64,000 bases of DNA, taken from the NCBI GenBank assembly GCA_964035575.1, contig OZ037844.1, positions 1,700,501 to 1,764,500 of the forward strand, in the 5' to 3' direction. Made by a program: the position numbers and the translations under genes. The DNA comes from Rhynchopus sp. YZ270_cl-10. Taxonomy: Eukaryota; Euglenozoa; Diplonemea; Diplonemida; Diplonemidae. This document shows positions 51,664-62,388 of this stretch, piece after piece (the stretch's first letter is position 1; every line of letters begins with the position of its first letter). Below the pieces are notes generated by a model. The model worked only from the letters and a program-made list of their open reading frames with translations, made no database searches and was not told the origin of the DNA.

Positions 51664-53168
51664 GTGACCCCGTCATAGCGATACGGAAGGTGTACCGCAC
51701 GCTGAACAAGAAGGTGGAATACTACGAGCAGCAAGGAGTACTGCTCCGGCTAGTAGACGGAGTGCTGGCGGATCGGTCCACCGAGCGCAACAGGAAGAAG
51801 GGGGATCCGTACGAGGTATGAATATACACTAAGTACCACATATATAATTCATACTACTTTTTACAGCGCGAGGAGTACGGACCCCAGGGGGAGCAGCCGC
51901 CGCCGAGCTGCCTGGAATTTGAGTTCCAGGCAGCACTCGACCACTCCGAGAATGGAGTGGTCGAGGAGGCGTGGCGACCCCACCTCCAGCGTAGGCTGGA
52001 GCTGGCGTGCCGACCGGCACGACAGGCGAAGAGGGAGTACGAGCTCCGTATGTCTTATTATACATTACCTATGCGTTTCCTCATATTTATATTATTCCCC
52101 CTTACTACAGCTCCCGAGGTCCGCAGCCTCGGATTTGGGACGTACGTCCCAACCGCACAGGAGGAGAAGCAGCAGAGGGAAGACGCGAAACGCGTCGTCG
52201 CGAACGGTCGGAGGATCGTCGCGACCCTCATGCTGTCGTCAGAGCTGATCATCAGCGACGACAGCAAGGTATGTGCTCAAACCTCCCACCTTCTATATTA
52301 CTATACCAAAACATCACAGATCCATTCACTGTTGACGGACACACTGAAACGCCCAGAGGACGAGGACACGCAGCGCGCGTCAGGGTCCGTGAGCGTGAGC
52401 GGACCGGGAGAGCCGCAGCCGCCCCCCGACAGCCACCCCCACGCCGGGCCGTCCGAGCTGACGTTCCCCCACGCCACCATGTCGGTTCCGTGGGCCCGTC
52501 TCCGGACGGCCCTGTGGGTGGCAGGAGGGGTGCGGGGCCTCCCCGAGCTCGAGGCTGCGGTAGAGGCGGAAAAAAACAGAGAAAAAAAAGCAAAGAAAAG
52601 GAGGGGTAAACCCCAGGACCAGTTCCAGGCGTGGTCCGAGGGAAAGGACTCCCAGTCCCAGGAGTGGGACTGGGTGTATACGGAAACGAATAGGCCGGGA
52701 AGAAAAAGAAAAAGGGAAACAGGACAACCCAGGCGCGAGAACACCACCACCTCGCCCTCCCCCTGCCTCCCACCCCAGATGTACGCACTGCCGTACGACA
52801 CCCCCCCCAGCTCCGCACAAAATAGTGAAAAAAAAAGAAGGGTAGGATGTGATATAAAAAAAACAGAAACCAAAAAGGAAAGCGAAGAAGAAACCAAAAA
52901 AGAAAAAAAAGTAGAAACAAAAAAACAGACCAAAAGAGAGAGAGAAGAAGCCGCTGCTAAAAAGCAGTGGCTTGATGCCTACCAAAAAATGGGCACGGAG
53001 GAAAAAAAGCAGTGGTGCATGGAGTGCGGCTTTAATTGCTGCGCTTCATGCACCACTCTTGTGGCATGCCATAACAGCTGCCACAAGAGAATACCCTCCA
53101 AATGGAAACAACGAAAAGAAGGGCGTGCAGTGCACGCAAGCGCCAAAATCATGCATAAAGCGAGATAA
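51664..53168 (+). CDS. Gene B of the 7-kb unit (copy 2): spliced Lys-rich protein with Cys-rich C-terminus
   Basis: Exons 51664-51815, 51867-52047, 52111-52268 and 52320-53168 keep one frame; introns of 51, 63 and 51 bp have GTATGA/GTATGT donors and TACAG/CACAG acceptors. An upstream exon must exist, because the first exon follows an acceptor (ACATTACAG) and starts in mid-codon. The visible part is 445 residues: a charged helical N-terminal region, a Pro/Ser-rich middle, a long Lys/Glu tract (KKTETKKESEEETKKEKK) and a Cys cluster of the form C-x2-C-x3-CC-x2-C-x6-C-x3-C near the end, possibly zinc-binding. The basic tracts would suit a nuclear protein. No family recognised. Its exons are crowded with perfect inverted repeats. 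Confidence 0.6.
53011..53089 (+). repeat. Two stems over the Cys-rich codons of gene B (copy 2)
   Basis: Arms 53011-53030 and 53038-53057 give a 20-bp stem with loop TTTAATT; 17 pairs are Watson-Crick and three are G-U wobbles. The next stem, 53056-53066 with 53079-53089, has 11 perfect pairs. Equivalent positions are 45671-45749 and 60126-60204. Wobble pairs preserved at this length suggest that folding of the RNA, not only DNA symmetry, matters. Confidence 0.85.
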
Positions 53169-53378
53169 GCACTATTTTTATATATTTTTGTTTTGTTTAC
53201 TAAATTTTTATTTTTCAGACATGTCCCCCTAGATCACCTCCAGCCTCCCCCCTCTCTTCCAAATAATGTTTGAGCTAAATGAAATATAAAGAACCCCTAT
53301 ACCCTCCCCTTTTTACTTTAGTTTATCATCAGATACACTTTTTAATCCTCATCACATCCCATCAGACGTACACACACA

Positions 53379-54471
53379 ATGAGGGTGAAGATGGCGCGGA
53401 GACGGCCGGTCCCAGCCCCACCCCCAATGGCGGCGATTCAGGCCCCAGCCCCAGCCCCAAAGGCGGCGACGAGAAGGAAGAGGAAGCGCAAGCGGGCGGC
53501 GACAGTGTCCTCCGCGTCCGCCGGGGGGTCGTCGGTGGGGAATATGTCCTCATTCTCCCCCGGCGCCCCCGGCGCCCCCGACGCCCCCACCTCCGTCATG
53601 CCGCGGAGCCCCACCACCACCACCAACACTGCCTCAGGTATGTATTCCCTCATACATTATTACATCGTTTTTAATTAAGTACGTAGTTATTAATCCCCCA
53701 TCACAGAGACCGCCACCAGACAACGCCTGTCAGTGGTGAAGGTGCAGGCGAAGGCGCGGCTAGAAGCCGCCATGCAGGCAACGGAGGAGCCACCGAGGGT
53801 ATGTTATATAATTCTCCCCTATATTAGCTCCCCCTTTATCCCAAGAATTACAACACTATACAGGAGAGTATGTCCCTCAGATTCGAAGTTGAGGCTACGG
53901 TAAGCTCAGAAGAAGAACCCGAGTGGAAAGAAAAAGTATGTATTTTAATTGTATTGTACCTATTTTTGTCATGCTATTTTATTTTTCTCAGAAACAGGCG
54001 ATCCTGGCCAGGACACGCCAAATCCAGCATAAAATGCTGGAGGCGTACGCCGGGAAGGAGGACACGGACACGGACTGGAGAGAGTCCGTGTCGTCGCAGG
54101 GAGCCGGCAGCGACGAGGAGTACGAGGAAAAGGGGGGAGAGGGGGGGAGGGGCAAAGAGGTGGAGGTGGCATCGGGGAGGTGGGTGAGTGTAAGGGTGGG
54201 GGTTAGGGGGGAGGGGGTTAAGGGGGAGGGGGTTAAGGGGGAGGGGTATGGGGTCGCAACCGACGGTTGCGTCCCATACGAGGTGGGAACGGGGGAGGTG
54301 CCAAACGCAGACCAACTTAAAATGTTGGCTACTGCGGGCATCGCCCCCGGGGACGAGGGACTAGTCCCGCTCCCCCACAAGCACGACACCAGACAGACAT
54401 GTCTGGTGCTCGTGACGAGAACAGAGGGGGGGGGGGTCTCTGTTACCCCCCCCTCCAAAAAAGGCAGCTGA
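53379..54471 (+). CDS. Gene C of the 7-kb unit (copy 2): spliced basic protein
   Basis: Exons 53379-53637, 53707-53798, 53864-53935 and 53992-54471; donors GTATGT, acceptors CACAG, TACAG and CTCAG; phases agree and give 300 residues. The N-terminus is basic and Ala/Pro-rich with a strong nuclear-localisation-like cluster (TRRKRKRKR, about 32-40). The middle is helical and charged; the C-terminal third is Gly/Val-rich (GVKGEG repeated) and ends SKKGS. No domain recognised. A GTGAGT donor at 54184 offers an alternative splice that could join frame D. The stop codon lies inside a perfect 10-bp stem. A TATA-less, pyrimidine-rich region precedes the ATG, which follows CACACACA. Confidence 0.6.
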
Positions 54472-55273
54472 CACCCCAGTCAGCTGCCCCCAGAGGCTCC
54501 TAACGACTAGGAGCCTCTGGTGCCACAACCACCTTACGCGTGTGCGTGGTGGCACAGGGGGCAGAACGCAGCGCGTCCTCGCTAACGAGGAGAACGACAG
54601 GAGACGCGCCTACGCTAATGCGTGGGAAAGACGCCACAACGCAGAACAGGGCAGCGCCCTTGCTTTTGTGCCTCCAGTAGCGGCTAAAGCTACTCTGGTC
54701 ATCGCTGCGTTCCTGGAAACGGAGGTGGCTGTCACCATCTACTCTACGAGTAGCGATGGTGACAGCATCCTGACTGCAGTCAGGATGCTACCACACCCCA
54801 GCCTCGCGCAAGTGAGGTCGAACGGCGCTCTGCGCCGTTCCTTGTTCAACGAGCCCCTGTGGCTGAGTACAGGCACACCTGACGTGTGCTTTATTCGGCT
54901 GAAGGCTGCTCTGAACAAGAAAAAACACGGGGAGTGGGTGGACTTCGCAAGGAGACAAACAAAAGCGCAGGCTCGACTGGAGGAAGAGGGAATCAAGCTG
55001 ATCGTGATGCTTTATCATGTTGGAATCATAATAATCCATCACGAGCAGATTGATGGCCTCTCCACCTTCAAACGAGCCACGGAGTACCACGCCACTGCTC
55101 AACAGGACAGCCTGTCGTACTCGAAGACGGGGCTAGTGATCCTCCTTGACGAGGGGGATCACTACTCCAGAATCAAGAACAAAAGCGACGCTGACCGCGT
55201 CGCGTTCGCAAACTGGTATCAAACGTCCATGTCAGGTAGAGTAACGGTTCATCAGAACTTGGCTAGACCTTAA
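54416..55273 (+). CDS. Frame D of the 7-kb unit (copy 2): ATG-less frame overlapping the end of C
   Basis: Open for 285 codons from inside the 3' end of gene C, one base ahead of C's frame. The first in-frame ATG is far inside (54785), so it is probably reached by splicing from C (donor GTGAGT at 54184) or by recoding near C's stop. The product has an Arg-rich N-terminal part (ENDRRRAYANAWERRHN), hydrophobic strands (TLVIAAFLETEVAVTIYS; LIVMLYHVGIIIIHH) and an acidic turn (LLDEGDHYSR). The mixed alpha/beta look suggests a folded, perhaps enzymatic, domain, but I recognise no family. The DNA underneath is the most hairpin-dense part of the unit. Confidence 0.45.
   Translation, partial: REQRGGGSLLPPPPKKAADTPVSCPQRLLTTRSLWCHNHLTRVRGGTGGRTQRVLANEENDRRRAYANAWERRHNAEQGSALAFVPPVAAKATLVIAAFLETEVAVTIYSTSSDGDSILTAVRMLPHPSLAQVRSNGALRRSLFNEPLWLSTGTPDVCFIRLKAALNKKKHGEWVDFARRQTKAQARLEEEGIKLIVMLYHVGIIIIHHEQIDGLSTFKRATEYHATAQQDSLSYSKTGLVILLDEGDHYSRIKNKSDADRVAFANWYQTSMSGRVTVHQNLARP
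54463..54840 (+). repeat. Consecutive hairpins at the C/D junction (copy 2)
   Basis: Successive stems with almost no spacer: 54463-54472/54479-54488 (10 bp), 54490-54502/54508-54520 (13 bp), a bulged stem 54519-54552, CCTCG/CGAGG and GCGCGT/ACGCGC near 54570-54610, 54729-54739/54755-54765 (11 bp, with an inner 5-bp stem), a perfect 26-bp palindrome 54764-54789, and 54820-54828/54832-54840 (9 bp, 3-base loop). The same blocks lie 7,340 bp upstream in copy 1 and 7,115 bp downstream in copy 3. More stems follow in frame D, for example GCGACGC/GCGTCGC near 55187-55205. Confidence 0.9.
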
Positions 55274-55930
55274 GGCCACTAGTATTTCTTATAGTGACCT
55301 TCAGGTGTAATCAAAATTCTCATGAACGTGTACTACACGTGACATGCCTTAGTAATACCAGTTGTAGAATTCAATATTTCCTCCTTTATCTATTGTTAAT
55401 GTGATTTAGCAGGGAAAGCATTTTCCCTCATAAGTATTTTCCTTTTACAAAGACATTTTTCAGCGAAAGAATACATTTTGTTAAATATTTACAGCATTTT
55501 CTGTACAGTAGAATGCATATTTTATGTGTCGTGTAGACTTCTTCGAGATCAGCCGTTTTCCGTAACTCACGCGTCCTTTGCGTGCAATTAGATCACTTCT
55601 TACGGAAAACGTCATTTCTCTTGAGTAATAAAAAATATTTTGGGCCCAGCACAGACTGGCCCAAGAAGGCAAGGAACGAACTGTAAAAACTAACGAAATA
55701 TAGAGAAAGAAAGGCCATATGGGGGGGTTCCACATAGATATCGAAAGCAAATAACGCAAGAAGGGAAAAAAGACAGTATAAATAACAGAACGAAAAAAAA
55801 GAGGTCTACCTCACCTGCACCCCATTTCTATTTAATCTGCTTTCATATCCCACCTCCACCACTCTCCTCACCACAGATTACACAATACAATGACTTGCCT
55901 AACTCCCTAAAAAAAATAAAAGCAAGTAAA
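55274..55930. other. Structured non-coding tail of the unit (copy 2)
   Basis: No gene. It holds AAGG-CACTA/TAGTG-CCTT, ACGTGTA-C-TACACGT, GGGAAA/TTTCCC, an 11-bp stem GTTTTCCGTAA/TTACGGAAAAC enclosing CACGC/GCGTG (about 55555-55612), and TTGGGCC/GGCCCAA. The last 130 bp before frame A are pyrimidine-rich and probably promoter or 5'-UTR. Copies: 47934-48590 and 62389-63045. Confidence 0.65.
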
Positions 55931-56365
55931 ATGATGGAGGCGGAGGCGGAGGCGGAGGCGGGGTCGGCTCATACGCCACCCCCCCTCCTGGGACAATCCT
56001 CAGTCCCAGCAGCAGCGAAGGAGACGGAGAAGACAACAGCGGTATGTAACTTTTACCCCTTTTTATTACTTTTTCTTCGTATGTCATTTCAACACTCCGG
56101 ATTCTCGGCTCATGATGCCTCCTTACAAGAGGCGCAAACTCTGCTTAGCCGCATGGGTCCGCTCCCACCGCAGCTCCGCATCCTTCACGCGTACCGGTCA
56201 GTCATGCACGCACATCCCACACGACGTCTTTCCTTCACCTATGTGAACGTCCACGAAGATGTTGGGTCTTCCTTGCTATCCTCCGCAGCAGCACGCTTCG
56301 CGCCTACTCCTCCGCCCGCACCATGGGAAGGGTGCCAGCATCAGTGTCACCTAGGTCCGTCATGA
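55931..56365 (+). CDS. Frame A, copy 3
   Basis: Same as the copy at 48591; possible donor at 56042. Confidence 0.4.
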   Translation: MMEAEAEAEAGSAHTPPPLLGQSSVPAAAKETEKTTAVCNFYPFLLLFLRMSFQHSGFSAHDASLQEAQTLLSRMGPLPPQLRILHAYRSVMHAHPTRRLSFTYVNVHEDVGSSLLSSAAARFAPTPPPAPWEGCQHQCHLGPS

Positions 56366-56625
56366 ACAGGTCCCTCTCGGGCTTGTTTTTCTATTTCAGC
56401 CTGTTCACAGGCTTAACCTTGTTAGTTCCTCATTCTCTTTGTTTTTTTTTTATTTTTTGCAAATACGAAGTGTAACCCAGGTGAGGTGTGCACTGGCTGT
56501 GCATGCAGGAGGAGGAGTAAGAGGTGCTATGGTGTGCGGAACGCACAGGTGAGGTGTGCACTGACTGTGCATGCAGGAGGAGGAGTAAGAGGTGCTGTGG
56601 GGTGCGGAACGTAGGGTATCGTGTT

Positions 56626-58647
56626 ACGTGCGCATGTAGTGTATGGTGATACATGCGCACGCTGTGTATAGTGTACTGTGCGCACGTAGTGTATAGTGAT
56701 ACGTGCGCACGTGGTGCGCACGCTGTGTATAGTGTTCCGTGCGCACGTAGTGAAGAGTTTACTGTGCGCACGTGGTGCGCACGCTGTGTAGAGTGTACTG
56801 TGCGCACGCTGTGAAGAGTGTACTGTGCGCACGTGGTGCGCACGCTGTGTATAGTGTACTGTGCGCACGTAGTGTATGGTGTACTGTGCGCACGTAGTGA
56901 AGAGTGAACTGTGCGCACGCTGTGTATGGTGTACTGTGCGCACGTAGTGAAGACTGAACTGTGCGCACGCTGTGAAGAGAGTACTGTGCGCACACTGTGT
57001 ATGGTGTACTATGCGCACGTAGTGAAGACTGAACTGTGCGCACGCTGTGTATAGAGTACTGTGCGCACACTGTGTATAGTTTACTGTGCGCACGCTGTGT
57101 ATGGTGTACTGTGCGCACGCTGTGTATGGTGAACTGTGCGCACGTAGTGTATAGAGTACTGTGCGCACACTGTGTATAGTGTACTGTGCGCACGCTGTGT
57201 ATGGTGAACTGTGCGCACGTAGTGAAGAGTGAACTGTGCGCACACTGTGTATGGTGTACTGTGCGCGCGTAATGTATAGAGTACAGTGCGCACGTGGTGC
57301 GCACGTATCACTACACTACGTGCGCACAGTACACTATACACAGTGTGCGCACAGTTCACTCTTCACTACGTGCGCACAGTTCACCATACACTACGTGCGC
57401 ACAGTTCACCATACACAGCGTGCGCACAGTTCACTCTTCACTACGTGCGCACAGTTCACCATACACTACGTGCGCACAGTTCACCATACACAGCGTGCAC
57501 ACAGTTCACTCTTCACTACGTGCGCACAGTACACCATACACTACGTGCGCACAGTTCACCATACACAGCGTGCGCACAGTTCACTCTTCACTACGTGCGC
57601 ACAGTACACCATACACTACGTGCGCACAGTTCACCATACACAGCGTGCGCACAGTACACTACACACAGTGTGCGCATAGTTCACTGTGTGCACAGTTCAC
57701 TCTTCACTACGTGCGCACAGTACACCATACACTACGTGCGCACAGTTCACCGTACACAGCGTGCGCACAGTACACTACACACAGTGTGCGCACAGCTCAC
57801 TCTTCACTACGTGCGCACAGTACACCATACACTACGTGCGCACAGTTCACCATACACAGCATGCGCACAGTACACATAACACAGCGTGCGCACAGTTCAC
57901 TCTTCACTACGTGCGCACCACGTGCGCACGGAACACTAAACACAGCGTGCGCACCACGTGCGCACAGTACTCTATGCACGACGTGCGCACGTATCACTAA
58001 ACACTACGTGCGCACAGTAAACTCTTCACTACGTGCGCACAGAACACTATAGACAGCGTGCGCACCACGTGCGCACGTATCACTATACACTACGTGCGCA
58101 CCACGTGCGCACAGTAAACTCTTCACTACGTGCGCACGGAACACTATACACAGCGTGCGCACCACGTGCGCACGTATCACTATACACTACGTGCGCACCA
58201 CGTGCGCACAGTAAACTCTTCACTACGTGCGCACGGAACACTATACACAGCGTGCGCACCACGTGCGCACGTATCATTATACACTACGTGCGCACCACGT
58301 GCGCACGTATCACTATACACTACGTGCGCACCACGTGCGCACAGTAAACTCTTCACTACGTGCGCACAGAACACTATACACAGCGTGCGCACCACGTGCG
58401 CACGTATCACTATACACTACGTGCGCACCACGTGCGCACAGTAAACTCTTCACTACGTGCGCACAGAACACTATACACTACGTGCGCACCACGTGCGCAC
58501 AGTAAACTCTTCACTACGTGCGCACGGAACACTGTACACAGCGTGCGCACCACGTGCGCACGTATCACTATACACTACGTGCGCACCACGTGCGCACAGT
58601 ACACTATACACTACGTGCGCACGTAGCACTCCTCACTACATGCGCAT
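56626..58647. repeat. Inverted array of 25-bp repeats, copy 3
   Basis: As copy 2 but 4 units shorter on the left and 5 units shorter on the right; centre near 57285-57306. Confidence 0.9.
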
Positions 58648-58778
58648 GGAAGCGTTGATATATTATTCAAGTGACAATGTTCTAATTATAGGTTATACAC
58701 ATTCTATTATTTGATAAATATTACAGCAATACCATAATAATTGGTCTATACTCTATGTACTACTAAACAACATTACAG

Positions 58779-60283
58779 GTGACCCCGTCATAGCGATACG
58801 GAAGGTGTACCGCACGCTGAACAAGAAGGTGGAATACTACGAGCAGCAAGGAGTACTGCTCCGGCTAGTAGACGGAGTGCTGGCGGATCGGTCCACCGAG
58901 CGCAACAGGAAGAAGGGGGATCCGTACGAGGTATGAATATACACTAAGTACCACATATATAATTCATACTACTTTTTACAGCGCGAGGAGTACGGACCCC
59001 AGGGGGAGCAGCCGCCGCCGAGCTGCCTGGAATTTGAGTTCCAGGCAGCACTCGACCACTCCGAGAATGGAGTGGTCGAGGAGGCGTGGCGACCCCACCT
59101 CCAGCGTAGGCTGGAGCTGGCGTGCCGACCGGCACGACAGGCGAAGAGGGAGTACGAGCTCCGTATGTCTTATTATACATTACCTATGCGTTTCCTCATA
59201 TTTATATTATTCCCCCTTACTACAGCTCCCGAGGTCCGCAGCCTCGGATTTGGGACGTACGTCCCAACCGCACAGGAGGAGAAGCAGCAGAGGGAAGACG
59301 CGAAACGCGTCGTCGCGAACGGTCGGAGGATCGTCGCGACCCTCATGCTGTCGTCAGAGCTGATCATCAGCGACGACAGCAAGGTATGTGCTCAAACCTC
59401 CCACCTTCTATATTACTATACCAAAACATCACAGATCCATTCACTGTTGACGGACACACTGAAACGCCCAGAGGACGAGGACACGCAGCGCGCGTCAGGG
59501 TCCGTGAGCGTGAGCGGACCGGGAGAGCCGCAGCCGCCCCCCGACAGCCACCCCCACGCCGGGCCGTCCGAGCTGACGTTCCCCCACGCCACCATGTCGG
59601 TTCCGTGGGCCCGTCTCCGGACGGCCCTGTGGGTGGCAGGAGGGGTGCGGGGCCTCCCCGAGCTCGAGGCTGCGGTAGAGGCGGAAAAAAACAGAGAAAA
59701 AAAAGCAAAGAAAAGGAGGGGTAAACCCCAGGACCAGTTCCAGGCGTGGTCCGAGGGAAAGGACTCCCAGTCCCAGGAGTGGGACTGGGTGTATACGGAA
59801 ACGAATAGGCCGGGAAGAAAAAGAAAAAGGGAAACAGGACAACCCAGGCGCGAGAACACCACCACCTCGCCCTCCCCCTGCCTCCCACCCCAGATGTACG
59901 CACTGCCGTACGACACCCCCCCCAGCTCCGCACAAAATAGTGAAAAAAAAAGAAGGGTAGGATGTGATATAAAAAAAACAGAAACCAAAAAGGAAAGCGA
60001 AGAAGAAACCAAAAAAGAAAAAAAAGTAGAAACAAAAAAACAGACCAAAAGAGAGAGAGAAGAAGCCGCTGCTAAAAAGCAGTGGCTTGATGCCTACCAA
60101 AAAATGGGCACGGAGGAAAAAAAGCAGTGGTGCATGGAGTGCGGCTTTAATTGCTGCGCTTCATGCACCACTCTTGTGGCATGCCATAACAGCTGCCACA
60201 AGAGAATACCCTCCAAATGGAAACAACGAAAAGAAGGGCGTGCAGTGCACGCAAGCGCCAAAATCATGCATAAAGCGAGATAA
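58779..60283 (+). CDS. Gene B, copy 3
   Basis: Exons 58779-58930, 58982-59162, 59226-59383 and 59435-60283; same product as the copy at 51664. Confidence 0.6.
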
Positions 60284-60493
60284 GCACTATTTTTATATAT
60301 TTTTGTTTTGTTTACTAAATTTTTATTTTTCAGACATGTCCCCCTAGATCACCTCCAGCCTCCCCCCTCTCTTCCAAATAATGTTTGAGCTAAATGAAAT
60401 ATAAAGAACCCCTATACCCTCCCCTTTTTACTTTAGTTTATCATCAGATACACTTTTTAATCCTCATCACATCCCATCAGACGTACACACACA

Positions 60494-61586
60494 ATGAGGG
60501 TGAAGATGGCGCGGAGACGGCCGGTCCCAGCCCCACCCCCAATGGCGGCGATTCAGGCCCCAGCCCCAGCCCCAAAGGCGGCGACGAGAAGGAAGAGGAA
60601 GCGCAAGCGGGCGGCGACAGTGTCCTCCGCGTCCGCCGGGGGGTCGTCGGTGGGGAATATGTCCTCATTCTCCCCCGGCGCCCCCGGCGCCCCCGACGCC
60701 CCCACCTCCGTCATGCCGCGGAGCCCCACCACCACCACCAACACTGCCTCAGGTATGTATTCCCTCATACATTATTACATCGTTTTTAATTAAGTACGTA
60801 GTTATTAATCCCCCATCACAGAGACCGCCACCAGACAACGCCTGTCAGTGGTGAAGGTGCAGGCGAAGGCGCGGCTAGAAGCCGCCATGCAGGCAACGGA
60901 GGAGCCACCGAGGGTATGTTATATAATTCTCCCCTATATTAGCTCCCCCTTTATCCCAAGAATTACAACACTATACAGGAGAGTATGTCCCTCAGATTCG
61001 AAGTTGAGGCTACGGTAAGCTCAGAAGAAGAACCCGAGTGGAAAGAAAAAGTATGTATTTTAATTGTATTGTACCTATTTTTGTCATGCTATTTTATTTT
61101 TCTCAGAAACAGGCGATCCTGGCCAGGACACGCCAAATCCAGCATAAAATGCTGGAGGCGTACGCCGGGAAGGAGGACACGGACACGGACTGGAGAGAGT
61201 CCGTGTCGTCGCAGGGAGCCGGCAGCGACGAGGAGTACGAGGAAAAGGGGGGAGAGGGGGGGAGGGGCAAAGAGGTGGAGGTGGCATCGGGGAGGTGGGT
61301 GAGTGTAAGGGTGGGGGTTAGGGGGGAGGGGGTTAAGGGGGAGGGGGTTAAGGGGGAGGGGTATGGGGTCGCAACCGACGGTTGCGTCCCATACGAGGTG
61401 GGAACGGGGGAGGTGCCAAACGCAGACCAACTTAAAATGTTGGCTACTGCGGGCATCGCCCCCGGGGACGAGGGACTAGTCCCGCTCCCCCACAAGCACG
61501 ACACCAGACAGACATGTCTGGTGCTCGTGACGAGAACAGAGGGGGGGGGGGTCTCTGTTACCCCCCCCTCCAAAAAAGGCAGCTGA
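60494..61586 (+). CDS. Gene C, copy 3
   Basis: Exons 60494-60752, 60822-60913, 60979-61050 and 61107-61586; same product as the copy at 53379. Confidence 0.6.
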
Positions 61587-62388
61587 CACCCCAGTCAGCT
61601 GCCCCCAGAGGCTCCTAACGACTAGGAGCCTCTGGTGCCACAACCACCTTACGCGTGTGCGTGGTGGCACAGGGGGCAGAACGCAGCGCGTCCTCGCTAA
61701 CGAGGAGAACGACAGGAGACGCGCCTACGCTAATGCGTGGGAAAGACGCCACAACGCAGAACAGGGCAGCGCCCTTGCTTTTGTGCCTCCAGTAGCGGCT
61801 AAAGCTACTCTGGTCATCGCTGCGTTCCTGGAAACGGAGGTGGCTGTCACCATCTACTCTACGAGTAGCGATGGTGACAGCATCCTGACTGCAGTCAGGA
61901 TGCTACCACACCCCAGCCTCGCGCAAGTGAGGTCGAACGGCGCTCTGCGCCGTTCCTTGTTCAACGAGCCCCTGTGGCTGAGTACAGGCACACCTGACGT
62001 GTGCTTTATTCGGCTGAAGGCTGCTCTGAACAAGAAAAAACACGGGGAGTGGGTGGACTTCGCAAGGAGACAAACAAAAGCGCAGGCTCGACTGGAGGAA
62101 GAGGGAATCAAGCTGATCGTGATGCTTTATCATGTTGGAATCATAATAATCCATCACGAGCAGATTGATGGCCTCTCCACCTTCAAACGAGCCACGGAGT
62201 ACCACGCCACTGCTCAACAGGACAGCCTGTCGTACTCGAAGACGGGGCTAGTGATCCTCCTTGACGAGGGGGATCACTACTCCAGAATCAAGAACAAAAG
62301 CGACGCTGACCGCGTCGCGTTCGCAAACTGGTATCAAACGTCCATGTCAGGTAGAGTAACGGTTCATCAGAACTTGGCTAGACCTTAA
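61531..62388 (+). CDS. Frame D, copy 3
   Basis: Same as the copy at 54416. Confidence 0.45.
   Translation, partial: REQRGGGSLLPPPPKKAADTPVSCPQRLLTTRSLWCHNHLTRVRGGTGGRTQRVLANEENDRRRAYANAWERRHNAEQGSALAFVPPVAAKATLVIAAFLETEVAVTIYSTSSDGDSILTAVRMLPHPSLAQVRSNGALRRSLFNEPLWLSTGTPDVCFIRLKAALNKKKHGEWVDFARRQTKAQARLEEEGIKLIVMLYHVGIIIIHHEQIDGLSTFKRATEYHATAQQDSLSYSKTGLVILLDEGDHYSRIKNKSDADRVAFANWYQTSMSGRVTVHQNLARP

Larger units (their letters stand above)
48591..55930 (+). repeat. Tandem 7-kb unit, copy 2 (complete, 7,340 bp)
   Basis: Reference copy, taken from the ATG of frame A to the next such ATG; the phase of the cut is arbitrary. Order: frame A, inverted 25-bp array, spliced gene B, spliced gene C, overlapping frame D, then a 650-bp structured non-coding tail. 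No terminal repeats, RT, integrase, transposase or polymerase was recognised. Head-to-tail arrangement suits rolling-circle products, unequal crossing-over or integration of circles. Confidence 0.9.
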
